Source: Ignavibacteriaceae bacterium (GTDB taxonomy: Bacteria; Bacteroidota; Ignavibacteria; Ignavibacteriales; Ignavibacteriaceae). Taken from it: a stretch of DNA of 58,669 nucleotides. Below are positions 1 through 8,504 of this stretch, piece after piece (positions within the stretch are counted from its first letter, which is position 1; the number at the start of each line of letters is the position of its first letter). The notes below the pieces were generated by a model. That model was given only the letters and a program-made list of their open reading frames with translations, was not told where the DNA came from and made no database searches. The stretch lies in assembly GCA_031292455.1 (NCBI GenBank), contig JARLHC010000118.1, forward strand, positions 1-58,669. Reading direction: 5' to 3'. The position numbers and the translations under genes are program-made.

Positions 1-1
1 A

Positions 2-343
2 AATACAATAGAAACCTGGAGCGCTACAGCACATAGTTTCACTTCTAATGCATTAAGCTATGATTTCACAACCGGTCCTGGTCAGGCATTTACAGATGGA
101 AGCAGTGCTCCCCTTGCACTTCATGGAGGTAAATATTGCATCTATAGCGGCGATCTTAATCAGGATGGTTTTGTTAGCGGTGATGATATGACAGGTATAG
201 ATAATGATAACACTAATTTTGATTATCATGCTGTTAACGACTTAAACGGGGATGGATTTATTTCCGGTGATGATATGACATTTGTAGATAATAATAACAC
301 TACTTTCATCGGAAAACAGATCCCTGCAGGTGCTGCTGAATAA
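2..343 (+). CDS. C-terminal part of a secreted protein with dockerin-like calcium-binding repeats (partial)
   Basis: The reading frame is open from the window edge to a TAA at 341-343, giving 113 residues with the start outside the window. The last ~60 residues hold two similar segments, GDLNQDGFVSGDDMT and NDLNGDGFISGDDMT, each followed by a D/N-rich stretch. The DxNxDG pattern is the calcium loop of dockerin/EF-hand-like repeats common at the ends of large extracellular proteins in Bacteroidota and Ignavibacteria. The protein ends soon after the second repeat, with no sorting domain behind it. Only one base separates its stop from that of the convergent transporter gene. The upstream catalytic or adhesive part is unknown. 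Confidence 0.65.
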   Translation, partial: NTIETWSATAHSFTSNALSYDFTTGPGQAFTDGSSAPLALHGGKYCIYSGDLNQDGFVSGDDMTGIDNDNTNFDYHAVNDLNGDGFISGDDMTFVDNNNTTFIGKQIPAGAAE

Positions 344-344
344 T

Positions 345-2222
345 TTATCCTTCCATGCGGATTGGAAGAATAATATTGGTTACACCGTCCCAATGGAGGT
401 TTCTCTGAATTGCAAAAGAAGCTTCGTTGTGTAATATGCGGTGATACCACTTTTCGATTCTGAAGGCAAGTCTTCCGGTGAAAATAGTTGAATGGGGAAA
501 TTCACGAGAAGTATTTTTACATATTTCAGTAGCTGTTTTGATGAGATCGGTTCCAGTCTCCAACCTATAATCGGCGGGGAACCCGAATTTTCTTGCCAGC
601 TCAACATATTTCTTAAGGTAGTCTTCAACTAATTGTTTATGGGTATCGATATTTTCTTCGCCCTTAAAAAGCCCCTGATCGACAACCACCACCGAAACAA
701 ATACAAAGTTCTTGTATAAACCCGGAAACTGACGTATGATTGTGAAAAAAGTATGGATGCCGAATCCGTTGAAATTACTAACCAACTGGACAGCAGTCAT
801 ATCCGATTTAGACACCGGCGAAGTATTGGGTACACCTACAGCGGGGATATTTTCCAGGAGGACATCAAATTTTTCTCTTTCCTTATTAATCTTGTTATAA
901 TGACTTTTGATGGCATAGCAAAGAGTTATGAAAGCAGAAGTAATTAACAAGGTTAACCAACCACCTTCCAAAAATTTCTCAAAAACAGTAATTGTAAGGA
1001 TGATAACGCACATTGTAAGGCCTGTCAAATGAACACTGAGATGTTTTTTCCATTCTTTCTCAGTCTTACGGTGTTTAATAAAGAAGCGGGACATTCCGAA
1101 TTCAGAGAGAGAGAAGGTAAGGAACACATTAATAGAATACATAACCACAAGGGCGCCAATAGAGCCATGAGTATAGAATAAAAGGAGAACCGCTGCAATA
1201 CCAACCAGAAGGACTCCATTGCGCATAGTAAGCCGTTCTGAAAAAGCACCGAAGCGATGGGGCAACCAGGAATCTATAGCCATATTAGCCATAACCCGCG
1301 GGGCATCAATAAATCCAGTCTGAGCTGCAACAAAGAGAAGGGCGCCTTCGGAAAATATTGTGATAACAGCTAAAGCACCGCCAAAATGCCAGCCGCTAAA
1401 AAGCTTATCAGCCAGGACTGCGTTCAAGGTTTTGCCTTCAGTTATATAGACTCCAACCAATAAATAACAAAGAAATAAACCACCTGCGGTAAGTGCCAAA
1501 GAAGTTGCCATATAGGCCATGGTACGCTTACCAGTTTTAACTTTTGGATCCCGCATTATCTGCAAACCATTAGAGACTGCTTCAATTCCAGTATAGGTTC
1601 CTCCACCCAGGGAATAAGCACGGAGGAATAACATCAGGATGCCGACAAATCCAATTTTGCCGATATCGTGGATAAAATTAGAATGGACTCCGGAAACTAT
1701 TGGCGCAATTTGGGGAACATGACTAAAGATTCCATAACCTAATAGGATCAGATGAGTTGCGATAAAGACTATAAAGATAGGGGCAAGACCTGTAATTGAT
1801 TCCTTTACCCCCCTGATATTCAAAATGATTAAAACCCCTATCAAAGCTGCGGCGAAAGTAACCCTAAGAGGCTGATACTCCAACGGAAAATAGCTAAAAA
1901 CAGCATCCGAACATGCAGCGATAGAGACAGTAATTGTTAAAATATAATCGACGATCAATGCTGAACCAGAAATAACGCCGGCGCGTTCACCCAGCATGTG
2001 GGTTGCAACGATATATCCGCCTCCGCCATGGGGAAAGTGTTCAATGATCCGTGAGTATGCATATGAAATTACAAAGACGGTCAGACCTGTAGCAAGTGCC
2101 AGGAAAAGAGCAAGGTATGTATGGCTGCCCAAGGCCTTAAATGCCTCGGAGGGGCCATAGGATGAAGAGGATAAGCCATCGGCCCCAAGACCTATCCAGG
2201 CAAGAACAGGAATAAGGGCCAT
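345..2222 (-). CDS. APC-superfamily transporter, KimA/YdaO-like (probable potassium importer)
   Basis: This 625-residue protein has about 12 hydrophobic segments followed by a cytosolic domain of ~150 residues. The N-terminal GLGADGLSSSSYGPSEAF and the GGGGYIVA element resemble the APC-type potassium importer KimA of Bacillus, and the ending WYHRILHNEASFA matches the KimA-like C-terminal domain (WHTILHNQSAF). Known KimA proteins take up K+ with protons under c-di-AMP control; that function is inferred here. The first ATG is at 2222, but the frame stays open to a stop at 2328-2330. The upstream segment (FGAPRNLNDPKIFHK) resembles the normal family N-terminus yet contains no ATG, GTG or TTG, so the true start is uncertain. 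Confidence 0.8.
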   Translation of the reverse strand: MALIPVLAWIGLGADGLSSSSYGPSEAFKALGSHTYLALFLALATGLTVFVISYAYSRIIEHFPHGGGGYIVATHMLGERAGVISGSALIVDYILTITVSIAACSDAVFSYFPLEYQPLRVTFAAALIGVLIILNIRGVKESITGLAPIFIVFIATHLILLGYGIFSHVPQIAPIVSGVHSNFIHDIGKIGFVGILMLFLRAYSLGGGTYTGIEAVSNGLQIMRDPKVKTGKRTMAYMATSLALTAGGLFLCYLLVGVYITEGKTLNAVLADKLFSGWHFGGALAVITIFSEGALLFVAAQTGFIDAPRVMANMAIDSWLPHRFGAFSERLTMRNGVLLVGIAAVLLLFYTHGSIGALVVMYSINVFLTFSLSEFGMSRFFIKHRKTEKEWKKHLSVHLTGLTMCVIILTITVFEKFLEGGWLTLLITSAFITLCYAIKSHYNKINKEREKFDVLLENIPAVGVPNTSPVSKSDMTAVQLVSNFNGFGIHTFFTIIRQFPGLYKNFVFVSVVVVDQGLFKGEENIDTHKQLVEDYLKKYVELARKFGFPADYRLETGTDLIKTATEICKNTSREFPHSTIFTGRLAFRIEKWYHRILHNEASFAIQRNLHWDGVTNIILPIRMEG

Positions 2223-2417
2223 TTTGTGGAATATTTTAGGATCATTCAGATTTCTGGGGGCACCAAAAACTGCCTGATTAAATTTGGAAGTGTTTATAAA
2301 ATTTCCGCGAACTTTGTCAATTTGTAATTAATTAATTTCTGATTAGTTAGTAACAGTTCAATTGATGTGCCAGAAAAAGAAGCTCAAATAGTAGATAATT
2401 ACATTATATGAAGTGTT

Positions 2418-2458
2418 TAATTACCAAAATGGAAATTAAATTACCATTTTGGTAATTA
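2418..2458. repeat. Perfect 15-bp inverted repeat between divergent genes
   Basis: TAATTACCAAAATGG at 2418-2432 is repeated as its exact reverse complement at 2444-2458, with an 11-base AT-only spacer. It lies in the 383-base gap between the KimA-like gene (minus) and the TPR gene (plus), where both promoters should be, and it is not followed by a clear T-run in either direction. An operator or an RNA hairpin is more likely than a terminator. I see nothing else in 2223-2605. Confidence 0.7.
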
Positions 2459-2605
2459 TTTAGTTTTAAAGAATGTGAACCGGAATATTAAAGGATTTCT
2501 TATATTTACGCAGAGATATTTTATTTATATTTCTATCAGTTTACAAAGTAACGGAATATTAATTTCTCATTATTGTATTGAATTATTCGAGGGATATTCT
2601 GACTT

Positions 2606-3871
2606 ATGATTAAGAAAATATCTGAATTTTTTAAGAAGGGATATGATAATTCCAAGAAGAGAATATATCAAAAGAACCTAAGATTATTAACCCGAATCAT
2701 AGAAAAATACCCTAATAATTCGATAGCATATTCCATACGGGGAACTACAAGGAAAAATTTAGGTGATTATGAGGGGACAATAGAGGATTATAACAAAGCT
2801 TTAGAACTTTACCCTAACGCAAAGACTTACTACAGCCGTGGAGTTGCGAAATGCAACCTAGGCGATTTTACCGGAGCAATTCAGGATTATAATAAAGCTA
2901 TTGAGCTATACCCGGATTTTGCAAACGCTTATGAAAGCCGAGGGGATGCGAAGGATAATCTGGGTGATTATAATGGTGCATTCCAAGATTACAATAAAGA
3001 AGTTGAACTAACTCCAAATAACGCGAAAGCTTATTATAAGCGCGCGAGTGAAAGATTCAGGTTGAAAGATTATCAAGGTGCAATTCAGGATTTCAACAAA
3101 GCGATAGAGCATAATCCAAATTTTGCAGACGCTTACAGCAACCGTGGAAATTGCAAAGTGGGCGCGGGAGATTATAATGGAGCAATCCAGGATTATGATA
3201 CTGCAATCCAAATGAATCCGTCTTTTGCGGAGGCTTATTTTAACCGTGGAATTTCGAAGGAGAAATCCGGTAAAGACCAGGAGGCGATACATGACTACAG
3301 CAAAGCGATAGAAATTAAACCAGGATATGCAGAGGCATTTTTTAACCGCGGACTTACAAGAGATAAACTAGGCGAATATTCAAGCGCAATACTGGACTAT
3401 AATAAGGCAATTGAATTTAACCTTAATGACTCAGAAATATTTAAGGCCAGAGGGGCAGCAAAAGGAAAAATAGGTGATTTTGAAGGAGCACTTCAGGATT
3501 ATAATAAAGCTTTGGAGCTTAACGTAAATGATCCGGATATTTATTATAACCGGGGAATTGCAAAATATAATTTAGGTGATTACCAGGGAACGATACAAGA
3601 ATACGATAAAGCGATTGAATTAAATCCTAATTATGCTAAGGCATACGGTAACCGGGGAGCTGCCAAGGGGAACTTAAAAGATTTTGAAGGGGAAATACAG
3701 GATTACGATAAAGCAATCGGATTAAACCCAAATAATGCAAAGGCATATTTTAACCGAGGGATAGCCAAATATTCGTTCGGCGATAAAAGCGGAGCATGCA
3801 ATGACTGGAGTAAGGCCGGCGAGCTGGGTTTAACAGAAGCCTATGATAATATAAAAAAATACTGCAAATAG
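2606..3871 (+). CDS. TPR-repeat protein, 11 tandem repeats
   Basis: The protein of 421 residues starts with a basic region of ~40 residues and then consists almost wholly of eleven 34-residue tetratricopeptide repeats with the pattern AY.NRG.AK..LGDY.GAIQDYNKAIELNP. TPR arrays form a superhelical scaffold for protein-protein contacts; the partner cannot be told from sequence. No signal peptide or membrane segment is visible, so it is probably cytosolic. The repeats are highly alike at the protein level, suggesting recent internal duplication. No operon partner: 179 bases separate it from the next gene. Confidence 0.85.
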   Translation: MIKKISEFFKKGYDNSKKRIYQKNLRLLTRIIEKYPNNSIAYSIRGTTRKNLGDYEGTIEDYNKALELYPNAKTYYSRGVAKCNLGDFTGAIQDYNKAIELYPDFANAYESRGDAKDNLGDYNGAFQDYNKEVELTPNNAKAYYKRASERFRLKDYQGAIQDFNKAIEHNPNFADAYSNRGNCKVGAGDYNGAIQDYDTAIQMNPSFAEAYFNRGISKEKSGKDQEAIHDYSKAIEIKPGYAEAFFNRGLTRDKLGEYSSAILDYNKAIEFNLNDSEIFKARGAAKGKIGDFEGALQDYNKALELNVNDPDIYYNRGIAKYNLGDYQGTIQEYDKAIELNPNYAKAYGNRGAAKGNLKDFEGEIQDYDKAIGLNPNNAKAYFNRGIAKYSFGDKSGACNDWSKAGELGLTEAYDNIKKYCK

Positions 3872-4050
3872 GAGCAAAGAAAAGTTTAATTAAATTTTCC
3901 ACCCCTGATACCGGAAGTAATTATTCCATATCAGTATGCCAGTGCCTGATAATCGGGACTAACTAATATAAATAAGATGGTAAAATTGATTTTTAAGATG
4001 AAATTGATAATAGAAGTATTATATTTTAGAGGTAATAATAATATTTTATA

Positions 4051-4896
4051 ATGAAATTTTTAGCCGCAGTTTTATTTATATTTTTGCAGGGATGGGGAAA
4101 TTCACAAAGCTATATTTTCCAAGGATCAATAGGCAGTTTTAATAATGCCTCTTCATTTCATATAAATTCCGCAGGATTTATTTATTTAACGGATTCCGGA
4201 AATAATGAGATTTATAAATCAGACACACTTGGAAAGGTACTTAAATCAACCGGAGGGTATGGATGGAAAGAGGCAACATTTGACAACCCAGTAAATGTAT
4301 ATGCAACACCGCTTAATGTTTATATCTCAGACAAAAACAATCATCGGATACAGAGATTTGATAAGGATCTGAATCCTATTTCTTCACTATATACACGCGA
4401 TAATGACGATCCGAACAGCAGGTTCGGATATCCATTAAGCTGTGTAATCTCGGCCCAGGGGGATATGTTTATCCTGGATTCAGAGAATAAACGTATTTTA
4501 AAATTTGACCTTTTCGGTAATTTTATTCAGAACTTCGGAGGTTATGATTATGGCAGATATGCATTAAATGACCCAACAGGAATAGCCGGGGATTTAAATA
4601 ATAATTTATTTGTAATTGACGGAAGCAAGATATTAGTTTATGATCAATTCGGTAACGGAATAGGCGAAATAAAAGGAAAAGAAAATTTTTCTGCAATAAA
4701 TATTATCTATAATAATATGACTATAAATTCCAGGGACAATATTTATTATTATGACCTGTCACATAGAACAGATCAGATGGAAAAAATTAGTATCGATTCA
4801 AAGGAAATAAGCGGAGATATTAAAAGTACACTTATTTTTAATACAAAACTTTATGTTCTAACTTCAAAAGAGATACTAATATTTCAAAGACCCTGA
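4051..4896 (+). CDS. Secreted NHL-repeat beta-propeller protein
   Basis: A signal peptide (MKFLAAVLFIFLQGWGNSQS) precedes 260 residues of NHL-like repeats. Typical blades include FIYLTDSGNNEIYKSD, NVYISDKNNHRIQRFD and DMFILDSENKRILKFD, each followed by a GG or G-rich turn. About five or six blades are seen, so a six-bladed propeller is plausible. Such exported propellers usually bind partners or ligands rather than catalyse. It is the first gene of a tight four-gene plus-strand run, with the next start 9 bases after its stop. Confidence 0.75.
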   Translation: MKFLAAVLFIFLQGWGNSQSYIFQGSIGSFNNASSFHINSAGFIYLTDSGNNEIYKSDTLGKVLKSTGGYGWKEATFDNPVNVYATPLNVYISDKNNHRIQRFDKDLNPISSLYTRDNDDPNSRFGYPLSCVISAQGDMFILDSENKRILKFDLFGNFIQNFGGYDYGRYALNDPTGIAGDLNNNLFVIDGSKILVYDQFGNGIGEIKGKENFSAINIIYNNMTINSRDNIYYYDLSHRTDQMEKISIDSKEISGDIKSTLIFNTKLYVLTSKEILIFQRP

Positions 4897-4904
4897 GGAA
4901 TATT

Positions 4905-5384
4905 TTGTTTAAATACTGCGGAAACAGCAGGATTGTGAGAATAATAATATTTCTATTTATTTCTCTATGGTTCCTTGGCCTTTCCTTTCCGGTCATTTCT
5001 TCTTCCACCGGATTATATATTTTAACCCCCTTTCTAAAAAGAATTTATGCCGAAGTCTGCCACCAGGAAAGGTATAAAAGTATATCTATAGGGGGCCAGC
5101 AGTTTCTTGTTTGCTCAAGATGTCTTGGGATATACACCAGTATTTTACTATCCTCATTTTTTTCAATTTTTATTACAATTAGGTTTAAGAAGATCTATCA
5201 TCTTCTTATAATTTCAGTGGGAATGATGTTTGCAGACATATTATTTTATACAATCGGTCTATACGAATATTCTAAAATTGTTGCATTTGGAACAGGATTA
5301 TTTTTAGGTTCCATATCATTTCCATATATTTTGAATGAATTTGAAAATTATTTATTGACTATAACTCCAGCTGATGAAAAATAA
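4905..5384 (+). CDS. DUF2085 family membrane protein
   Basis: The 159 residues contain about four hydrophobic segments and the DUF2085 signature CHQERYKSISIGGQQF followed by VCSRCLGIYTS (Cys52, Cys70, Cys73 and His53 conserved in type). Function of the family is unknown; the invariant Cys/His suggest metal or redox chemistry at the membrane. The start is TTG at 4905, chosen because AGGAA lies a few bases upstream (4896-4900) and no ATG fits. It overlaps the following gene by 11 bases, so translation is probably coupled. Confidence 0.75.
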   Translation: MFKYCGNSRIVRIIIFLFISLWFLGLSFPVISSSTGLYILTPFLKRIYAEVCHQERYKSISIGGQQFLVCSRCLGIYTSILLSSFFSIFITIRFKKIYHLLIISVGMMFADILFYTIGLYEYSKIVAFGTGLFLGSISFPYILNEFENYLLTITPADEK

Positions 5385-5889
5385 ATATCTCCCTTCACTT
5401 GTTACCGGATTTGGTGCCGGGGTTTTAATGTCCATACCATTAATAAGTCATATAGGCTGCTGTGTAATAGTTCCATTTGCAGCAGTTTATTCATTAATCC
5501 TTGATATTAAGTTGAATAAAGCAGAATTGCCTATAAAAGGGACAGAAGCTTTATTATTCGGTATATTGACAGGATTATGGGCAGCTTTCTTTTCTTCTCT
5601 TTTTGATACAATCATTACATTTGTAACTCATACAAATGAATTTGTTCAGGGACTTCCGGCAATAGAAAACTTAATAAGGAATCAGGCACCTGCGTCATTT
5701 AAACAGGTTGTAGAGCAGGTTATTCTTATTTACAAAAGAATGGCAAATGATATACAAGCTGTAGGATTTTCCTCCATATACACTTTTTCAATTTTAGTCA
5801 CAAATGTCATTATTGATATTATTTTCGGGATAATCGGAGGGTTTATAGGTATGAATTATCTTAATAAAAGAAATAATCTCCAGAAATGA
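5374..5889 (+). CDS. Integral membrane protein, unknown function
   Basis: A 171-residue, strongly hydrophobic protein with four likely membrane segments: residues ~5-45 (two, with a CC pair in SHIGCCVIVPF), ~60-85, and ~130-162. A polar loop of ~45 residues lies between segments three and four. I do not recognise the family; a glycine-rich N-terminus and paired cysteines are the only notable marks. It overlaps its neighbours at both ends (11 and 4 bases), so it is part of the NHL/DUF2085 operon. Confidence 0.65.
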   Translation: MKNKYLPSLVTGFGAGVLMSIPLISHIGCCVIVPFAAVYSLILDIKLNKAELPIKGTEALLFGILTGLWAAFFSSLFDTIITFVTHTNEFVQGLPAIENLIRNQAPASFKQVVEQVILIYKRMANDIQAVGFSSIYTFSILVTNVIIDIIFGIIGGFIGMNYLNKRNNLQK

Positions 5890-6185
5890 TTACCGCAATA
5901 ATTTTTTCAGGCCACTTAATCTTTTCCTTATTAGTATTCACTAAGAAATGGCAAGATGAAAATTTAGGTGCCGGATTCATGAATATGGCACTTATAGGGA
6001 TACTGTTTGCAGTGGGATGGTCAATTTCAGGGATGATCGCAAAACTACTAATGGAACCTAAAGGATTTGGGCTTTATTTTGACAGAGACACATTTTCCCT
6101 ATTCATACTGTCAATTGGCGAATATTTTTTTTATAAAATGTACTACAAAGACATTTTTAGCGAAGGCGGTAAGGAAAAACAATAA
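5886..6185 (+). CDS. Small membrane protein, unknown function
   Basis: This 99-residue protein has three likely membrane segments. It starts with ATGA overlapping the stop of the previous gene, which marks it as the last gene of the plus-strand operon. Its 3' end overlaps the convergent tonB-like gene by 29 bases. No family was recognised. Conserved polar residues inside the membrane part are not evident apart from ISGMIAKLLMEPKGF in the middle loop. Confidence 0.6.
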   Translation: MITAIIFSGHLIFSLLVFTKKWQDENLGAGFMNMALIGILFAVGWSISGMIAKLLMEPKGFGLYFDRDTFSLFILSIGEYFFYKMYYKDIFSEGGKEKQ

Positions 6186-6828
6186 CCGCTACCTGTTCCA
6201 TGTTTTTATAAGAAGTGCTTAGAGCTTCAAACCTCCATTGTCTTAGCGAGTTGATGGCGGCATCCTCCAATTTAGTATCTGCTTTAGTAAGGGGGATAAT
6301 AGTTCCGACAGTTCCATCAGATAAAATTGTAAAACGAAGTTTTATATTTATTTCTTTCTCAACGCCGGGAGGATAAGCCGGAAGGACATAGCTATATATC
6401 TTCCTTGTACCTTTCCCGCCCCAATCTATCCCATAACCAAATCCACCAGGTCCTTCACCTCCATTACCAAGGCCTGAGCTTAAATTGTCTGATTCGACAT
6501 TTTTATTTGTCGTATTTCTTTTCCTGCCGATAGTTTCAGTAACCTCGCCATTAACCTTCTCCCCCGACTTTTGCAAGTCAATGCCTTTTATATCTTTGCT
6601 GTTCTCAACCTGTTTATTTAATTCCTTTGGTTGAATAATATTATCATTGATTTCTGTACCTGAGCCACCGGAAGAACCTGTACCTTCACCATTACCAAAA
6701 GTAATCTCATATAATTTTGAAGGTTGATAGTGAGTGGACAGATTATAGATCAAAAGAGTTGTAAAAAACAATAGGTGTAAGACAAAGGAAAGAGAAAACG
6801 AGAAGTTTTTGACGGAGCGATATCTCAT
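6157..6828 (-). CDS. TonB-family energy transducer
   Basis: The 223-residue protein has an N-terminal membrane anchor (residues ~8-28), a long Gly/Ser/Asn-rich periplasmic linker (~45-135) and a C-terminal TonB-like domain. The domain shows the usual pattern PAYPPGVE, a beta strand with LRFTILSDGTV, and DAAINSLRQWRFE before a last strand ending VIVFPYRLR. TonB proteins carry inner-membrane energy to outer-membrane receptors. It closes the four-gene minus-strand envelope operon, 11 bases after the HU-SPOR gene; the outer-membrane barrel two genes upstream is a candidate partner. Confidence 0.8.
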   Translation of the reverse strand: MRYRSVKNFSFSLSFVLHLLFFTTLLIYNLSTHYQPSKLYEITFGNGEGTGSSGGSGTEINDNIIQPKELNKQVENSKDIKGIDLQKSGEKVNGEVTETIGRKRNTTNKNVESDNLSSGLGNGGEGPGGFGYGIDWGGKGTRKIYSYVLPAYPPGVEKEINIKLRFTILSDGTVGTIIPLTKADTKLEDAAINSLRQWRFEALSTSYKNMEQVAVIVFPYRLR

Positions 6829-6839
6829 GCAGAATAACC

Positions 6840-8480
6840 CTATTTAGACGGATTATGGAATTTTTCTGCTTCATCCTCTGAATTAAAGTAACCAACCATT
6901 ACTCTATACCAGGTACCTGTATCGAGATTCGCTTTAACAATCGATGTCTGATATCCTTTTCCATTATAATAAGAAGCGTGCTTAAGAGCATTTTTTTCAG
7001 AGGACCATGATGATACCTGTACCAGGTATTTATCTCCTGATTTATAAATAAACTCTTTTACCTTTGCATTAGATGAAGATTTAATCTGAACAATTTTAGA
7101 TTCACCCGGCTGATTTATTTGTGCATTCTGACTTTCGCTATTTTTCGCCTTTTTATCAAAAGCATTATTGTCAACCGGCTCAATTTTAACGTTTACGCTG
7201 CTATCTTTGGTATAAGGATAGTTAACAGGAATACTGAAATCCCTATCAATTAATACAGAATTTGGTTTTGTTTCTGATATCCTTACTCCGGCAGTTTTAT
7301 TAAATGCTGGAAAATGAAAATTTGTAAATTTCAAGTAAAGAAAAACAGAGCCACATAATAAAAAGAGGAGAACGAATATTACATAAAGCCCTATATTTCT
7401 CTTTGGGGAATAATTCAGGGTACTTTCTTGAATTGGCGGAATTTCATCAAAAGTCTCCTGAATTTCCATATTTAATTTATGAGGAGTGACTGCATCGGTT
7501 TCAATTTCATCTTTAACCGAGTCATCTCTTACTGCGGCAAAGTTTTCTTCATTCAGTTCTTCATTTATGCTGTTAAGAAGATCTAAATCCTCATGTAAAA
7601 GAAGATCGGAAGAGCCATCGTCCAGGTTATCATCCGAACCGGGAACTTCAGAAGTTTCATGATCGATATTGAAAACTGAAGAAACTGATTCCACTCTCAA
7701 AAATTCACCAGCGCCCTCTTTATCTTTTGTAAACTCACCGAAATCCCATGTTAATTCTTTCCCGTCCTGGTTTTGACTAACCTGGCTATCCTCATTTCCA
7801 GTATCCAGGAGGGCATCCTCCTCGATCTGTTTTTCAAGTTCTCCACTAAAATCCCATGAATAAGTTTCAGATTCTGTTAAATTACTATTATCAGACTTGC
7901 CGATAATAGTTTCTGATGAGCCAGTTTTAATATCTATTTCATCCCAGTTTATTTCAATCTGACCCGGGTTAAATGAGTCTGGATCAATTAATAATATTTC
8001 ATTTCCCTTAAGATTACCATCTACAACCTCTACATCCTGTAAAAGCTTATCAGCTTTAGAATCAATAAGGCGTCTCAGTTCATTCCCTGTCGGTGGGATA
8101 AAATATTCAGAAACATTTGCATCTTTTAGCGGGATGACGGGTTTGCCAAAGCTCAGACTGAAGTAAGAATCAATCAGGTTATAATCTTCCTGATGTTTGG
8201 CAGGGATATTAAAAATAAGGATCTCTTCAGAATCTTCCTGTTCATTTTTAAGCGGGAAAAAGAGAATAAGATCGACGAGCAAGGATTCAGAATCTTCCAA
8301 AGAATTTTTTATTTTGCCAGTTCGTACCTGAAAATATCCGAAATTCTTAACCTTAATTGTTTCACCCGGGTTTAGCTGGAGTGATACTTTCTTTAAAAAT
8401 ACTTCAAAGAATATTTTAGCATCAAGATCAGAGACCCCGACTCTTTTCGCAAGTTTTCTTATAATTTCTGCTTTGGTCAT
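6840..8480 (-). CDS. HU-like DNA-binding domain, membrane segment and SPOR domain in one protein
   Basis: Residues 1-95 look like an HU/IHF-type fold (TKAEIIRKLAKRVG, then NPGETIKVKNFGYF), here of the divergent type seen in Bacteroidota. An acidic, low-complexity region follows (~100-355), then one membrane segment at ~363-385 and a C-terminal SPOR domain (~470-546; YLVQVSSWSSEKNALKHA and WYRVMVGYFNSEDEAEKF). SPOR domains bind denuded peptidoglycan at division sites. The arrangement could tie a cytoplasmic partner (DNA or protein) to septal wall; whether this HU-like domain binds DNA is not shown. It lies 24 bases after the barrel gene and 11 before tonB. Confidence 0.85.
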   Translation of the reverse strand: MTKAEIIRKLAKRVGVSDLDAKIFFEVFLKKVSLQLNPGETIKVKNFGYFQVRTGKIKNSLEDSESLLVDLILFFPLKNEQEDSEEILIFNIPAKHQEDYNLIDSYFSLSFGKPVIPLKDANVSEYFIPPTGNELRRLIDSKADKLLQDVEVVDGNLKGNEILLIDPDSFNPGQIEINWDEIDIKTGSSETIIGKSDNSNLTESETYSWDFSGELEKQIEEDALLDTGNEDSQVSQNQDGKELTWDFGEFTKDKEGAGEFLRVESVSSVFNIDHETSEVPGSDDNLDDGSSDLLLHEDLDLLNSINEELNEENFAAVRDDSVKDEIETDAVTPHKLNMEIQETFDEIPPIQESTLNYSPKRNIGLYVIFVLLFLLCGSVFLYLKFTNFHFPAFNKTAGVRISETKPNSVLIDRDFSIPVNYPYTKDSSVNVKIEPVDNNAFDKKAKNSESQNAQINQPGESKIVQIKSSSNAKVKEFIYKSGDKYLVQVSSWSSEKNALKHASYYNGKGYQTSIVKANLDTGTWYRVMVGYFNSEDEAEKFHNPSK

Positions 8481-8504
8481 ATTATATTACAATAAAGATA
8501 AATA

